This document shows positions 27,040 to 36,837 of a DNA stretch of 64,000 nucleotides, piece after piece (the stretch's first letter is position 1; each line of letters starts with the position of its first letter). This stretch comes from Terasakiella sp. SH-1. Lineage in GTDB: Bacteria > Pseudomonadota > Alphaproteobacteria > Rhodospirillales > Terasakiellaceae. The DNA lies in the NCBI RefSeq assembly GCF_004564135.1, contig NZ_CP038255.1:652501-716500 (forward strand), given 5' to 3'. Under the pieces are notes generated by a model. It was given only the letters and a program-made list of their open reading frames with translations. It was not told the origin of the DNA and ran no database searches. Position numbers and translations under genes: made by a program.

Positions 27040-29493
27040 ATGCAAAAACTCATCGTTATTGGCAATGGTATGGCAGGAATGCGTGCAGTTGAGGAAATCC
27101 TCAAGCGTGATGCCAACCAGTTTAAAATCACTGTTTTCGGTGCAGAACCTTATGGCAACTATAACCGCATCATGTTGTCTCCCGTTTTATCTGGGGAGAA
27201 GACATTTGAAGAAATTATGATCAATACGCCTGAATGGTATGCAGAAAACGATATTACCCTGCATGTGAATGCCGAAGTCACAGAAATTGATCGTGAAAAC
27301 AAAATCGTTAAATCGGCAAATGGTATTGAAGAATCTTATGACAAGCTGTTGATTGCCACAGGTTCAGAACCTTTCATTATTCCGGTACCGGGTAAAGACC
27401 TTGACGGGGTGATTTCTTTCCGCGACATGAATGATATTGCCGCCATGGAAGATGCCATTTCCAAATATGAAAATGCAGTTGTGATTGGTGGGGGCCTGTT
27501 GGGTCTGGAAGCCGCTTATGGCTTGCAACGCCGTGGCATGAAAGCCACCGTGATCCATCTGATGGATACCTTGATGGAACGTCAGCTTGACCCATCCGCA
27601 GGTGCCTTGTTGAAGAATGAGCTGGAAGGGCGTGGTATTAGCGTTCTGACCGAAGCCAACACCAAGGAAATCGTTGGTAAAGATGGTCGTGTGACGGAAC
27701 TGCACTTGGCAGATGGCCGTGTGATCCCAGCCGATATTGTGGTGATGGCTGTTGGTATTCGCCCCAATGTAGCACTGGCTCAAGCAAGTGGGCTTGAGGT
27801 GGAACGCGGCATTGTGGTCAATGATCAGCTGTTGACCTCTGATGAACATATCTATTCCGTTGGTGAATGTGTCCAGCACCAAGGCAATGTCTATGGTCTG
27901 GTTGCCCCGCTTTATGAAATGGGCAAGGTCTTGGCCGATCATATCACGGGTTCAGACAATGCTTATCAGGGCTCTGTAACCTCAACAAAACTGAAAGTAT
28001 CCGGTGTGGATGTTTTCTCTGCCGGTGACTTCTCAGGTGGGGATGATTGCGAAGATGTGGTTCTGCGTGATGCAGCCCGTGGCATTTACAAGCGTGTGGT
28101 CTTGAAAGATAACAAAATCCAAGGCGCTGTGCTTTATGGCGATACGGCTGATGGGGCCTGGTATTTCCAGATGTTGAAGGATGAGCAGGATATCAGCGAT
28201 ATTCGTGACTTGTTGATCTTTGGTCAAGCTTTTGCCTCAGGAGGGGGCGCATCTCAGGACCCCATTGAGGCCGTTGCAGCTTTGCCGATGGATGCGGAAA
28301 TCTGTGGCTGTAACGGCGTGTGTAAAGGTGACATCGTAAATGCGGTGAATGATAAAGGCTTAACCACCCTTGATGAAGTCAAGGCACACACGAAAGCGTC
28401 TGCTTCTTGCGGAACGTGTGCAGGTTTGGTTGAAAATGTGCTGAAAGCCACCTTGGGTGATGCCTATTCAGAAGTCACAGTGAAGCCTATGTGCGGCTGT
28501 ACAGAACATACCCATGATGAGGTTCGCGCCGCCATTGTGGAGCAAGAGTTAAAGACCATTCCTGATGTTTATCAGGCACTGGAATGGAAAACGCCAAATG
28601 GGTGTTCTTCCTGTCGTCCGGCAATGAACTATTATCTGCTGTGCGCATGGCCGGGGGAATATCAGGACGATACCCAGTCGCGTTTCATTAACGAACGAGC
28701 CCACGCCAATATTCAAAAAGATGGCACTTATTCTGTCGTGCCGCGCATGTGGGGGGGCTTGACCAACCCGAAAGAGCTGCGCGCCATTGCCGATGCAGCT
28801 GAAAAATTCAATGTCAAGACGGTGAAAGTCACAGGTGGTCAGCGGATTGACCTGTTTGGCATCAAGAAAGAAGATCTCCCTGAAATCTGGGCGGATTTGA
28901 ATGCTGCAGGCATGGTGTCCGGTCATGCCTATGGTAAATCCTTGCGCACGGTAAAAACCTGTGTGGGGAAGGAATGGTGTCGTTTTGGCACACAGATGTC
29001 CATGGACTTGGGGGTGAAGCTGGAAAAAATGGCCTGGGGCTCTTACATGCCGCATAAATTCAAGATGGCCGTATCTGGTTGTCCGCGAAATTGTGCAGAA
29101 GCCACCATTAAGGATTTCGGTGTCATCTGTGTAGATAGCGGCTATCAGCTCTCAGTGGCAGGTAATGGTGGCATCCATGTACGTGCCAATGATGACCTTT
29201 GTCTGGTGAAGACCGAAGAAGAGGTGCTGGAATATGCCGGAGCCTACATTCAGCTTTATCGTGAAGAGGCCCGTTATTTGGAACGCACAGCACCTTGGAT
29301 TGAGCGTGTCGGCCTTGAATATGTGAAATCCATCGTTGTTGATGACGAGGCACGGCGCAAAGAACTTTATGCCCGGTTCACGCATTCACAAAGCTTCTGG
29401 CAGGATGATCCATGGGCCAAGGCGGTGAATGAAGAAGAAGCCGGTGCAGAATTCAAACCATTGGCTGTTATGACAGCACAAGCAGCAGAATAG
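27040..29493 (+). CDS. nirB: Assimilatory nitrite reductase large subunit NirB
   Basis: 817 residues from the ATG at 27040 (GAAAGG about 9 nt upstream); the frame extends upstream into the ATPase gene but that part is not family-like. Layout: FAD/NAD-binding oxidoreductase (about 1-400; IVIGNGMAGMRAVEEIL, VIGGGLLGLEAA), BFD-type 2Fe-2S segments (CGCNGVCKGDIV with CGTCAG about 425-470, and CGC with CSSCRP about 485-530), then the sirohaem/4Fe-4S domain with TCVGKEWCRFG and SGCPRNCAEATIKD. It reduces nitrite to ammonium with NAD(P)H in the cytoplasm, with NirD encoded next. Confidence 0.95.
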   Translation: MQKLIVIGNGMAGMRAVEEILKRDANQFKITVFGAEPYGNYNRIMLSPVLSGEKTFEEIMINTPEWYAENDITLHVNAEVTEIDRENKIVKSANGIEESYDKLLIATGSEPFIIPVPGKDLDGVISFRDMNDIAAMEDAISKYENAVVIGGGLLGLEAAYGLQRRGMKATVIHLMDTLMERQLDPSAGALLKNELEGRGISVLTEANTKEIVGKDGRVTELHLADGRVIPADIVVMAVGIRPNVALAQASGLEVERGIVVNDQLLTSDEHIYSVGECVQHQGNVYGLVAPLYEMGKVLADHITGSDNAYQGSVTSTKLKVSGVDVFSAGDFSGGDDCEDVVLRDAARGIYKRVVLKDNKIQGAVLYGDTADGAWYFQMLKDEQDISDIRDLLIFGQAFASGGGASQDPIEAVAALPMDAEICGCNGVCKGDIVNAVNDKGLTTLDEVKAHTKASASCGTCAGLVENVLKATLGDAYSEVTVKPMCGCTEHTHDEVRAAIVEQELKTIPDVYQALEWKTPNGCSSCRPAMNYYLLCAWPGEYQDDTQSRFINERAHANIQKDGTYSVVPRMWGGLTNPKELRAIADAAEKFNVKTVKVTGGQRIDLFGIKKEDLPEIWADLNAAGMVSGHAYGKSLRTVKTCVGKEWCRFGTQMSMDLGVKLEKMAWGSYMPHKFKMAVSGCPRNCAEATIKDFGVICVDSGYQLSVAGNGGIHVRANDDLCLVKTEEEVLEYAGAYIQLYREEARYLERTAPWIERVGLEYVKSIVVDDEARRKELYARFTHSQSFWQDDPWAKAVNEEEAGAEFKPLAVMTAQAAE

Positions 29494-29506
29494 GGAGATC
29501 AGGAAT

Positions 29507-29842
29507 ATGAGTAACTGGATTGAAGTCGGTCAAGTCAATGATATCCCGAAATTGGGCGCTCGTGTGGTAAAATCCTTGCGCGGCGACATTGCGGTGTTTC
29601 GTACTGCGGATGACGAGATTTTTGCCATTGTGGATGAATGCCCCCATTCCGGTGGGCCGTTGTCTCAAGGGATTGTGCATGGCAAGGCGGTGGCCTGTCC
29701 GCTGCATAACTGGAACATTGATCTGGAAACAGGGGATGTTCTGGACCCTGATCATGGGTGTACCCGTGTGATTGAAGTTGCGATCACAGATGGGTTGATT
29801 CGTATCTTTGTCGAAGCGGAGGCAACAGGGACACATGGCTGA
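29507..29842 (+). CDS. nirD: Assimilatory nitrite reductase small subunit NirD (Rieske-like)
   Basis: A 111-residue Rieske-fold protein. It retains cluster-type residues C-P-H (VDECPHSGGPLSQG, near 44-57) and CPLHNW (near 64-69), so this NirD may bind a 2Fe-2S cluster, unlike some enteric forms that have lost it. It partners NirB in nitrite reduction. GGGAG lies upstream, 13 nt after nirB. Its last bases overlap the start of nasA by 8 nt (ATG at 29835), so translation is coupled. Confidence 0.92.
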   Translation: MSNWIEVGQVNDIPKLGARVVKSLRGDIAVFRTADDEIFAIVDECPHSGGPLSQGIVHGKAVACPLHNWNIDLETGDVLDPDHGCTRVIEVAITDGLIRIFVEAEATGTHG

Positions 29843-32498
29843 TACTGTACGCACGACGTGCCCTTATTGCGGCGTTGGTTGCGGGGTACTGGTCACAAAA
29901 CAGGAGGACGGGTCGGTTTCTGTAAAGGGCGACCCGGATCATCCGGCCAATTTTGGTAAGCTTTGCTCCAAAGGGGCGGCCCTTGGCGATACGGTGGGAC
30001 TGGACAATAGGTTGCTTGAGCCCAAAATCGACGGGCGCACCGTTGAGATGGAAGACGCACTGGATGTTGTGGCCTCCCGTTTTAAAGAAACCGTTCGAAA
30101 ATTTGGGCCAGATAGTGTGGCGTTTTATGTTTCTGGCCAGTTACTGACCGAAGATTATTACGTTGCAAACAAGCTGATCAAAGGTTTTATCGGGACGGCC
30201 AATATTGATACGAACTCTCGTCTGTGCATGAGTTCATCAGTAGCTGGACATAAACGTGCCTTTGGATCAGATACGGTGCCGCAAAACTATAAAGATCTGG
30301 AACTGGCTGATTTGGTGGTTTTGGTCGGGTCGAACTTGGCCTGGTGTCACCCGATCTTGTTCCAGCGTTTGAAAAAGGCGCAAAAAGAACGCGGCACAAA
30401 GGTTGTGGTGATTGATCCACGCAAAACGGCGACGTGTGAAATTGCTGACCTCCATCTGGCGATCAAGCCGGGTTATGATGTGGCACTATTTAATGGCTTG
30501 TTGAAATATTTGTCTGAAAATAATGCCATTGATAAAGCCTTTGTCTCAGGTCATGTCCAAGGCAGTGAAGAGGCTGTTGCCAAGGCTGTTGAACAGGTTG
30601 AGGATTACCAAATTCTGGCCCGCCAATGTGATGTGCCCTTGGCTGATCTCATGACATTTTATGAATGGTTCCTGCAAACCCAGAAGAGTCTGTCGGTTTA
30701 TAGTCAGGGGGTGAACCAATCTTCTCAGGGCACCGATAAGGTCAATTCCATTCTGAATTGCCACTTGTATACGGGCCGTATTGGTAAAGAGGGATGTGGA
30801 CCACTTTCTGTAACAGGCCAACCCAATGCCATGGGCGGCAGGGAAGTTGGGGGCTTAGCCAATATGCTGGCTGCCCATATGGATTTCACACCGGAAGCTT
30901 TAAATCGGGTTAAAACGTTTTGGGATAGCCCGACACTGGCAAGTAAGCCGGGGAAAAAAGCCGTTGATATGTTTGAGGCTGTCCATCGTGGCGAGATTAA
31001 AGCCATCTGGATCATGGCGACCAATCCGGTCGTTTCCTTACCTGATGCCAATCGGGTGCGCAAGGCGCTGGAAAAATGCGATTTTGTGGTGGTTTCAGAT
31101 TGTATGGACAATACGGATACCATGGCTTACGCCAATGTTGCTCTGCCTGCTGCCACATGGGGGGAGCGTAATGGTACAGTAACCAATACCGAACGCTGTA
31201 TTTCCCGCCAACATCCGTTTAAGGCATTGCCGGGTGCAGCCTTGCCTGATTGGCAAATGATCACCCGTGTGGCCCAAAAAATGGGATATGGAGAAACTTT
31301 TGCTTATGAAACATCTTATGATGTTTTCTCTGAACATGTGGCCCTGTCGGCTTTTGAAAATGAAGGCACGCGTGATTTTGACCTGTCTGGCTGGCAAGGG
31401 CTCAGTCAAGAAGAGTTTGATGCCATTGATCCGGTGCAATGGCCGGTTACAGACCAGCCAAAGGAACGTTTCTTTAGTGAAGGGGGGTTTTATACACCAA
31501 CAGGAAAAGCCAATATGCTGACCCTTGATGTACTTGCCCCAAAAAATGCACCGGATGACCAATATCCTTATGTTTTAAACAGTGGTCGTATTCGTGATCA
31601 GTGGCATACCATGACGCGCAGTGGTTTATCCCCGCGTTTGAATGCCCACTTGCCTGAACCGTTTTTGGATATCCACCCGGACACAGCCCATAAGGAAGGG
31701 CTGAAAGAGGGCGGTCTGGTAAAAGTGTCCTCTAAATGGGGGGAGGCAATTTTGCGGGTGAAGCTGAGTGAAACGGTAAAGCCCGGTGAATTGTTCATGC
31801 CTATGCACTGGAATGATGAAAACTCTGCATTGGCGGTTGTTGGTCGCTTGGTCAATCCGGTTACAGATCCGTTTTCCGGTCAACCGGAAAGCAAGCATAC
31901 GCCCGTGACTTTATCCAAATTTGAACCGGACTGGCATGGCTTGCTTTTTAGTCGGGAAAAAATTGAAACCAGTGGCTTTGTCTATTGGACGCGCAGTCAG
32001 TCAAATGGGTGTTATGTCTATGATCTGGCTGGATTAGGGGAGCCTTCAAACTGGGATGAATATGCCTCCGTCCTGTTGGGGGAAGGGGAACTGTTGTCCA
32101 TGGCTGATCAAAAACGCAAGCATCACCGTTATGCGGTGTTGCGTGATAATGTGCCCACAGGCGTTTTAATCACCTCTCAGGCGCGGGGCAATATTCCCTC
32201 ACGGACCTGGATTGCCAGCCTGTTTGAACAAAGTGAAGTCAGCGTTGAAGAACGTATTTCATTGCTGAGTGCCAAACCCGCAGGCCAGACGGTTGATAAG
32301 GGGGCGATCGTTTGTTCCTGTTTCAATATTGGTTTGTTGGAAATTCAGCGTGCCATTTTGGAAGAAGGTAAAATGAGCGTAGAAGCCATCGGTCATTCCC
32401 TTAAGGCCGGGACCAATTGTGGGTCCTGTCAAAGTGAAATCGCTGATATTATTGAGGAAACAAAGGGGCAAGCAGAAGAGAAAAAGCAGGTGGCCTGA
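29835..32498 (+). CDS. nasA: Assimilatory nitrate reductase catalytic subunit NasA
   Basis: 887 residues from the ATG at 29835; the longer frame from 29808 adds residues inside nirD. It starts with the 4Fe-4S motif TCPYCGVGCGV and KLCSKG, followed by the molybdopterin-guanine-dinucleotide domains (LCMSSSVAGHKRAFGSD, QPNAMGGREVGG, molybdopterin-binding end VLNSGRIRDQWHTMTRSG near 580). The C-terminus has a BFD-like 2Fe-2S segment (IVCSCFNIG and GTNCGSCQSEI, about 830-875), as in many bacterial NasA proteins, which probably receives electrons. It reduces nitrate to nitrite in the cytoplasm. No separate NasB/NasC electron-transfer gene is visible; the donor could be encoded elsewhere. Confidence 0.94.
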   Translation: MADTVRTTCPYCGVGCGVLVTKQEDGSVSVKGDPDHPANFGKLCSKGAALGDTVGLDNRLLEPKIDGRTVEMEDALDVVASRFKETVRKFGPDSVAFYVSGQLLTEDYYVANKLIKGFIGTANIDTNSRLCMSSSVAGHKRAFGSDTVPQNYKDLELADLVVLVGSNLAWCHPILFQRLKKAQKERGTKVVVIDPRKTATCEIADLHLAIKPGYDVALFNGLLKYLSENNAIDKAFVSGHVQGSEEAVAKAVEQVEDYQILARQCDVPLADLMTFYEWFLQTQKSLSVYSQGVNQSSQGTDKVNSILNCHLYTGRIGKEGCGPLSVTGQPNAMGGREVGGLANMLAAHMDFTPEALNRVKTFWDSPTLASKPGKKAVDMFEAVHRGEIKAIWIMATNPVVSLPDANRVRKALEKCDFVVVSDCMDNTDTMAYANVALPAATWGERNGTVTNTERCISRQHPFKALPGAALPDWQMITRVAQKMGYGETFAYETSYDVFSEHVALSAFENEGTRDFDLSGWQGLSQEEFDAIDPVQWPVTDQPKERFFSEGGFYTPTGKANMLTLDVLAPKNAPDDQYPYVLNSGRIRDQWHTMTRSGLSPRLNAHLPEPFLDIHPDTAHKEGLKEGGLVKVSSKWGEAILRVKLSETVKPGELFMPMHWNDENSALAVVGRLVNPVTDPFSGQPESKHTPVTLSKFEPDWHGLLFSREKIETSGFVYWTRSQSNGCYVYDLAGLGEPSNWDEYASVLLGEGELLSMADQKRKHHRYAVLRDNVPTGVLITSQARGNIPSRTWIASLFEQSEVSVEERISLLSAKPAGQTVDKGAIVCSCFNIGLLEIQRAILEEGKMSVEAIGHSLKAGTNCGSCQSEIADIIEETKGQAEEKKQVA

Positions 32499-32507
32499 CA
32501 TGACAAT

Positions 32508-32541
32508 AACCTGCCTTCTGTATCTGCGCAGGGGGCAGGTT
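32508..32541. terminator. Weak bidirectional hairpin between nasA and the convergent regulator gene
   Basis: AACCTGCC (32508-32515) pairs with GGCAGGTT (32534-32541) around an 18-nt loop. ATTTTATT follows on the plus strand and AT-rich sequence on the other side. It lies between two convergent stop codons. Confidence 0.5.
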
Positions 32542-32545
32542 GATT

Positions 32546-33544
32546 TTATTGAATAAAGGTACGGGCAACCACGTGGTTGCCTTTTCCTTTATATTCTACT
32601 TCATTGAAGGCCATATGCATGCTCAACATAATGCCTCGGCCATGGGTATGCGCCATGCGTTCAGGTGAAAAGTCGGTATATTTTTGCCAGTTAAACCCAT
32701 CGCCTTCATCAATGATTTCGACTTCCAGGCAATCATCTAGGCGACGGAAGGTACAGACGGCGACACGATCCTTATATTTATCCTGTTGCAGGCGACGTTC
32801 GCATTCTTCTACCCATTCACCATTTTCCAGCAAGTCACCCTTATCGTCATAGGTAATCCCCAAATTGCCATGTTCAATGGCATTGACCAGCAATTCGTTG
32901 AGACCCAACAAGGCGTTTTCCGGTTCAGGAAAGAAATGAGACATGGTTAGAGCGACATTTTCTGCATCATCAATGGTTTGAATATGATATTCAGCATTTT
33001 TCAGCTTTTGAATCGCTGCTACCGGGCGGGAGGACTTTTTCATCAAGTCCTTATGGCGGTCCACAATGGATTGAAGCTGGGCTTGTTTGTTTTTGCTCAG
33101 CTGTGTGGTGCCGCCGGCTTCCAGTTTTTGGAAGAAATCATTGATGGACAGATTGATGCTGTGGATGGAGCGTTCTGTCGCTTTAAGTTGTGCCTTGATC
33201 GTTGCCAGCAGAATTTCAAAATCAATCGGCTTGGTCAGAAAGTCATTTGCCCCGAGTTCCTTGGCGCGCAGTTCATTTTCGCGCGCAGTTGAGGCGGTGA
33301 GGAAAAGAAAGGGAATACCGGCGACTTCGGGATGATTGTTTTTAAGGGATTCAAAAAATTCCGTGCCATCCATATTGGGCATGGACAAATCTGAAACGAT
33401 AATGTCTGGTTGATGTTCAACAGCCTTGGCAAGACCATCGCGGCCATCAACAGCTTCAACGGTGTCAAAGTCATTTAGCTCTAAAAAGTCGACGACGTCT
33501 TCGCGAACGTCAGCTTCATCTTCAACAATAAGAACCAATGCCAT
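32546..33544 (-). CDS. Response regulator with receiver and histidine-kinase-like ATPase output domain
   Basis: A 332-residue protein. The N-terminal receiver (about 3-120) has the acidic pair E8-D9 in VEDEAD, phosphoacceptor D52 in SDLSMPNMDG, and LTAST and TKPID motifs. A helical linker (about 125-175) follows. The C-terminal half (about 195-330) resembles an anti-sigma-factor-type ATPase, with NELLVNAIEHGNLG (N box), IIDEGDGFNW (G1) and HGRGIMLSMHMAFNEV (G2). Output through a RsbW-like ATPase suggests partner switching or protein phosphorylation rather than DNA binding. It has an AGGAAAA site and is divergent from a PAS histidine kinase 151 bp away, a likely partner. Confidence 0.87.
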   Translation of the reverse strand: MALVLIVEDEADVREDVVDFLELNDFDTVEAVDGRDGLAKAVEHQPDIIVSDLSMPNMDGTEFFESLKNNHPEVAGIPFLFLTASTARENELRAKELGANDFLTKPIDFEILLATIKAQLKATERSIHSINLSINDFFQKLEAGGTTQLSKNKQAQLQSIVDRHKDLMKKSSRPVAAIQKLKNAEYHIQTIDDAENVALTMSHFFPEPENALLGLNELLVNAIEHGNLGITYDDKGDLLENGEWVEECERRLQQDKYKDRVAVCTFRRLDDCLEVEIIDEGDGFNWQKYTDFSPERMAHTHGRGIMLSMHMAFNEVEYKGKGNHVVARTFIQ

Positions 33545-33695
33545 TATCTTTTCCTGCTTTTATATGCAACAATGCTTGTACTTACATAACTCTACTATTA
33601 TCCTGTCGCTAAGGATATATAGATAAAAACAAAAACACAATGATTGAGCTTCTAAAAACGAAGCTGAATTTCCAAATGTAACTGAAAGTTGAGAT

Positions 33696-35408
33696 ATGGT
33701 TTCCTCCGTTGAATTGTTCGGTGATGATGACGATTTGTTTTTCGACGATGATGAAGGCTCGCAAAATGCTGCCAAGTTAGAACGCCTTCTCGGTGAAACC
33801 GAAATGCAGATGGGGATGATGTTTGAACTCATGCCCATTGGCATGGCCTTGCATCAGGAACAAAGCATTATCTACGCCAACAAGGAAATGGCACGTCTGT
33901 TGAGTATGACGCCAGAAGCTTTGATTGGGCGCCACTGTCTGGATTTCATCGAAGGCGATATTCTGGCTGACCTCGTTGAAAAGTTTATGATCCTGTTTAA
34001 AGAGGGCACAAGCTTTGAAATTCCGGTGGTGGAAATCCGCGATATGAAAGGGGATTTGCGCAAAATTCAGCTGATTGTGGGGATGATGCCCTGGGAAGAC
34101 AGCCATGTTGCGCAAGTACTGATGCAGGATATTTCCAAGATCAAAGAACTCGAAAAAGACTTGGAAATTCAAAAAGAGAAAAAGCGCCTGCTGGAAGAAC
34201 AAAAAGCGGTTATTGAAAAATCAGAAGTCCACTTCCGTACGTTGTTCGAATCTTCACGTGATGCCATTATTCTGTCCGATAAAGACAGTTTGTTGGACTG
34301 TAACACAGCTGCCTTAAGGCTGTTTAAGGCCAAGACGAAAGACGAGTTTTTATCTCATTCCAAAAGGTTCTACAGTCCGGAGTTCCAGGAAAATGGTGAG
34401 GCTTCTTTGGATTTGTCGCGTGATAAATACAGGGAAGTCAGGGAACGTGGTGGTAGTTTCTTTGACTGGATTCATAAAAAAATTGATGGCAGCGAATTCC
34501 CGGCTGAAGTTTTCCTCAGTTCTCTGGAGGTTGACGGGCACCAATTGATCATGGCATCGGTACGGGATGTGTCCAAACGTAAAAAACAGGAACAGGAACT
34601 GCTGCGTCACAGGAACCACCTGCAAGACATGGTGGATGAAGCCACCCACAGTCTGAAAGAGAAAAACGAGGAAATTGCGGAAAACCTTCTCAATGAAATT
34701 CAAAACCAGAAGGCCCAGCGCGAATTTATCTCGGTTATTTCCCACGAATTCAGAACACCGCTGACGGTGATTGATGGTGGTGCGCAAAATATCAAGCTTT
34801 TCCTTGAGCGCGGGAATGCAGAGAAAGCGGCAAGCCGGGTTGAAAAAATCCGCAGCGGGGTGTCGCGCCTTAACGGGATGATTGATGAAATCCTTCTGTC
34901 ATCCAAACTGGAAAGCGGCACTTTTGAAATGGTGCCGTCTTATGTGGACTTCGCCCAGATTGTGAATGATAAGTGTGAAGCCATGCGCGATGCCTATCGG
35001 GATCACAAGATTATTTGTGATGCAAGCTCTGTCCATCAAAGCATTTGGGCGCATAATGATTCCATTGAAAAAATTGTCGAAAACCTTTTGTCCAATGCGT
35101 TGAAATATTCACCACAAGCGGACCGGATTGAAGTTTCCCTGAAGGAAGAGGGGCAATTTGCTGTGTTGAAAATACAGGATTTTGGCGTTGGTATTCCCAA
35201 GGATGATTTGGACAATCTGTTTAAACGATATTTCCGGGCGAAAACCGCACGCGGCATTAAAGGAACCGGGATTGGGCTTAATTTGGTGAAAACGCTGGTG
35301 GATTGGCATAAGGGGCATGTGGATGTCGAAAGTGTTGAAGGGGAGGGGACTTGCTTTACGATTTCCCTGCCGTTTTATTCAAAAGACATCAATCCTTCTG
35401 AGCATTAA
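33696..35408 (+). CDS. PAS-domain sensor histidine kinase, apparently soluble
   Basis: A 570-residue kinase with no membrane segment. The N-terminus is very acidic (residues 7-16 nearly all Asp/Glu/Gly). PAS domain 1 is about 40-155, then a charged coiled coil, PAS domain 2 about 175-295, a second coil, the dimerisation domain with H350 in SVISHEFRTPLTV, and the ATPase domain about 450-565 with NLLSNALKYSP, DFGVGIP and GTGIGLNLVKTL. It has no receiver domain of its own. It probably phosphorylates the divergent REC-ATPase regulator encoded at 32546-33544; the signal is unknown. Confidence 0.88.
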   Translation: MVSSVELFGDDDDLFFDDDEGSQNAAKLERLLGETEMQMGMMFELMPIGMALHQEQSIIYANKEMARLLSMTPEALIGRHCLDFIEGDILADLVEKFMILFKEGTSFEIPVVEIRDMKGDLRKIQLIVGMMPWEDSHVAQVLMQDISKIKELEKDLEIQKEKKRLLEEQKAVIEKSEVHFRTLFESSRDAIILSDKDSLLDCNTAALRLFKAKTKDEFLSHSKRFYSPEFQENGEASLDLSRDKYREVRERGGSFFDWIHKKIDGSEFPAEVFLSSLEVDGHQLIMASVRDVSKRKKQEQELLRHRNHLQDMVDEATHSLKEKNEEIAENLLNEIQNQKAQREFISVISHEFRTPLTVIDGGAQNIKLFLERGNAEKAASRVEKIRSGVSRLNGMIDEILLSSKLESGTFEMVPSYVDFAQIVNDKCEAMRDAYRDHKIICDASSVHQSIWAHNDSIEKIVENLLSNALKYSPQADRIEVSLKEEGQFAVLKIQDFGVGIPKDDLDNLFKRYFRAKTARGIKGTGIGLNLVKTLVDWHKGHVDVESVEGEGTCFTISLPFYSKDINPSEH

Positions 35409-35502
35409 GTCAAAACCCTGTTTTGTCGTAAAAAGAGTTTCAAAACCATTTTGCACACAGTAAATTTGCGCGAAAGCAAGCCTTCAATCTTGGGAGAAAC
35501 GA

Positions 35503-36837
35503 TTGTTCGAGTGGATACAATTTACAAGTCCTAATCAGGATCTCTCTTTGGCGTATATGGGGCAGTATGATGGGGGCCTGGTTGCCCTGTCTCTGATCAT
35601 TGCGATTGGGGCGTCTTATGCTGCCTTGCTGATTTCAGAACGGGTATCTGCGACCCATTCCTTTTTGCAAAAACTGTTTTGGGTGTTTTCGTCTGGTTTG
35701 GCCTTGGGGGGCGGGGTCTGGTCGATGCATTTTATCGGCATGCTCGCCTTTAGCCTGCCGTGTGGGGTGGAATATGATCCGCTTGTCACGCTGGCCTCTA
35801 TGATCCCCGGTGTGTTAGCCAGCACCTTTGCCATGTGGTTTGTTTCCCATATGGGCTCTTCCAAAAAATGGTTGTTGGGATCTGGCATTATTGTGGGTGC
35901 CGGGATTGGTGCCATGCATTATACGGGGATGGCGGCCATGCGTTTGGATGCAGTGCTGTATTATTCCCCAAATATTTTTGCCTTGTCGATTGTCACGGCG
36001 GTGATCTTGGCTGTCGCGGCCCTTTATGCCAAATGTGCCGCCAGCACATATTTTAAGGGGTGGCAAAGCTCTCTGGTTGCGGCCCCGATTATGGGAAGTG
36101 CCATTGCGGGTATGCATTATACAGCAATGGAAGCTGCGTTTTTCATCCCTCTTGAGCCATCCAACCAATCCATTGCAGGCTATTCCCCCCAGCTTATGGC
36201 GATTGCAATTTGCGTTGTGATGGCTTTGATGATTTCCTTGGGGGTAGTTTCGTCTTTGTTAGGGCGATTTGTTGAAATCAGTACAGCGTTAAAAGAACAA
36301 AGTGAAGAGCTTGTTCTTGCTAAGGAAAAGGCCGAAAAACTGGCACGAATTGACCCTTTAACAGGTTTGGATAACCGTTTGTCTTTTTATGAAAAGGCCA
36401 ATGAAATCCATAAACTTGCGTGTCGCCATGAACACCCTTATGCGGTGATCATGCTGGATATCGACTTTTTCAAGAAAATCAACGACACCTATGGTCATCA
36501 TAACGGGGACAAAGCGTTGATTGCTCTCGCGCGAACCTTACAGGCCACAGCGCGTTCCACAGATATTATTGGACGGATCGGTGGGGAAGAATTTGTTATT
36601 GTTCTGCCTGAAACGGCTTATGAAAGGGCAAGCACTCTGGCGGAAAGAATACGCCAGGCGATTTCCGAAATCGTTCTTCCGATTGAAGACTATGAGGTGA
36701 CTTTCACGGCAAGTTTGGGCATCTCTTACCATAACAATGCAAATGAAAGCTTTCAAAAAGCCGTTGAACAAGCCGATGAGGCATTATATCAGGCCAAGAA
36801 ACAGGGGCGTAACAGGGTTGAGGTTTTTAGGTCGTAA
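35503..36837 (+). CDS. MHYT-domain diguanylate cyclase
   Basis: 444 residues from a TTG start with GGGAGA about 6-8 nt upstream. Residues about 20-255 form the seven-helix MHYT sensor, with three metal-type motifs MHFIGM, MHYTGM and MHYTAM; such domains are proposed to bind copper and sense oxygen, CO or NO. A short coil is followed by the GGDEF domain with G360-G-E-E-F364, an active-site form, and the inhibitory-site RSTD exactly five residues earlier. It should make cyclic di-GMP at the membrane. No EAL domain follows. The last two codons and stop lie inside the inverted-repeat element at 36828-37098, so the native C-terminus may have been replaced. Confidence 0.9.
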   Translation: MFEWIQFTSPNQDLSLAYMGQYDGGLVALSLIIAIGASYAALLISERVSATHSFLQKLFWVFSSGLALGGGVWSMHFIGMLAFSLPCGVEYDPLVTLASMIPGVLASTFAMWFVSHMGSSKKWLLGSGIIVGAGIGAMHYTGMAAMRLDAVLYYSPNIFALSIVTAVILAVAALYAKCAASTYFKGWQSSLVAAPIMGSAIAGMHYTAMEAAFFIPLEPSNQSIAGYSPQLMAIAICVVMALMISLGVVSSLLGRFVEISTALKEQSEELVLAKEKAEKLARIDPLTGLDNRLSFYEKANEIHKLACRHEHPYAVIMLDIDFFKKINDTYGHHNGDKALIALARTLQATARSTDIIGRIGGEEFVIVLPETAYERASTLAERIRQAISEIVLPIEDYEVTFTASLGISYHNNANESFQKAVEQADEALYQAKKQGRNRVEVFRS

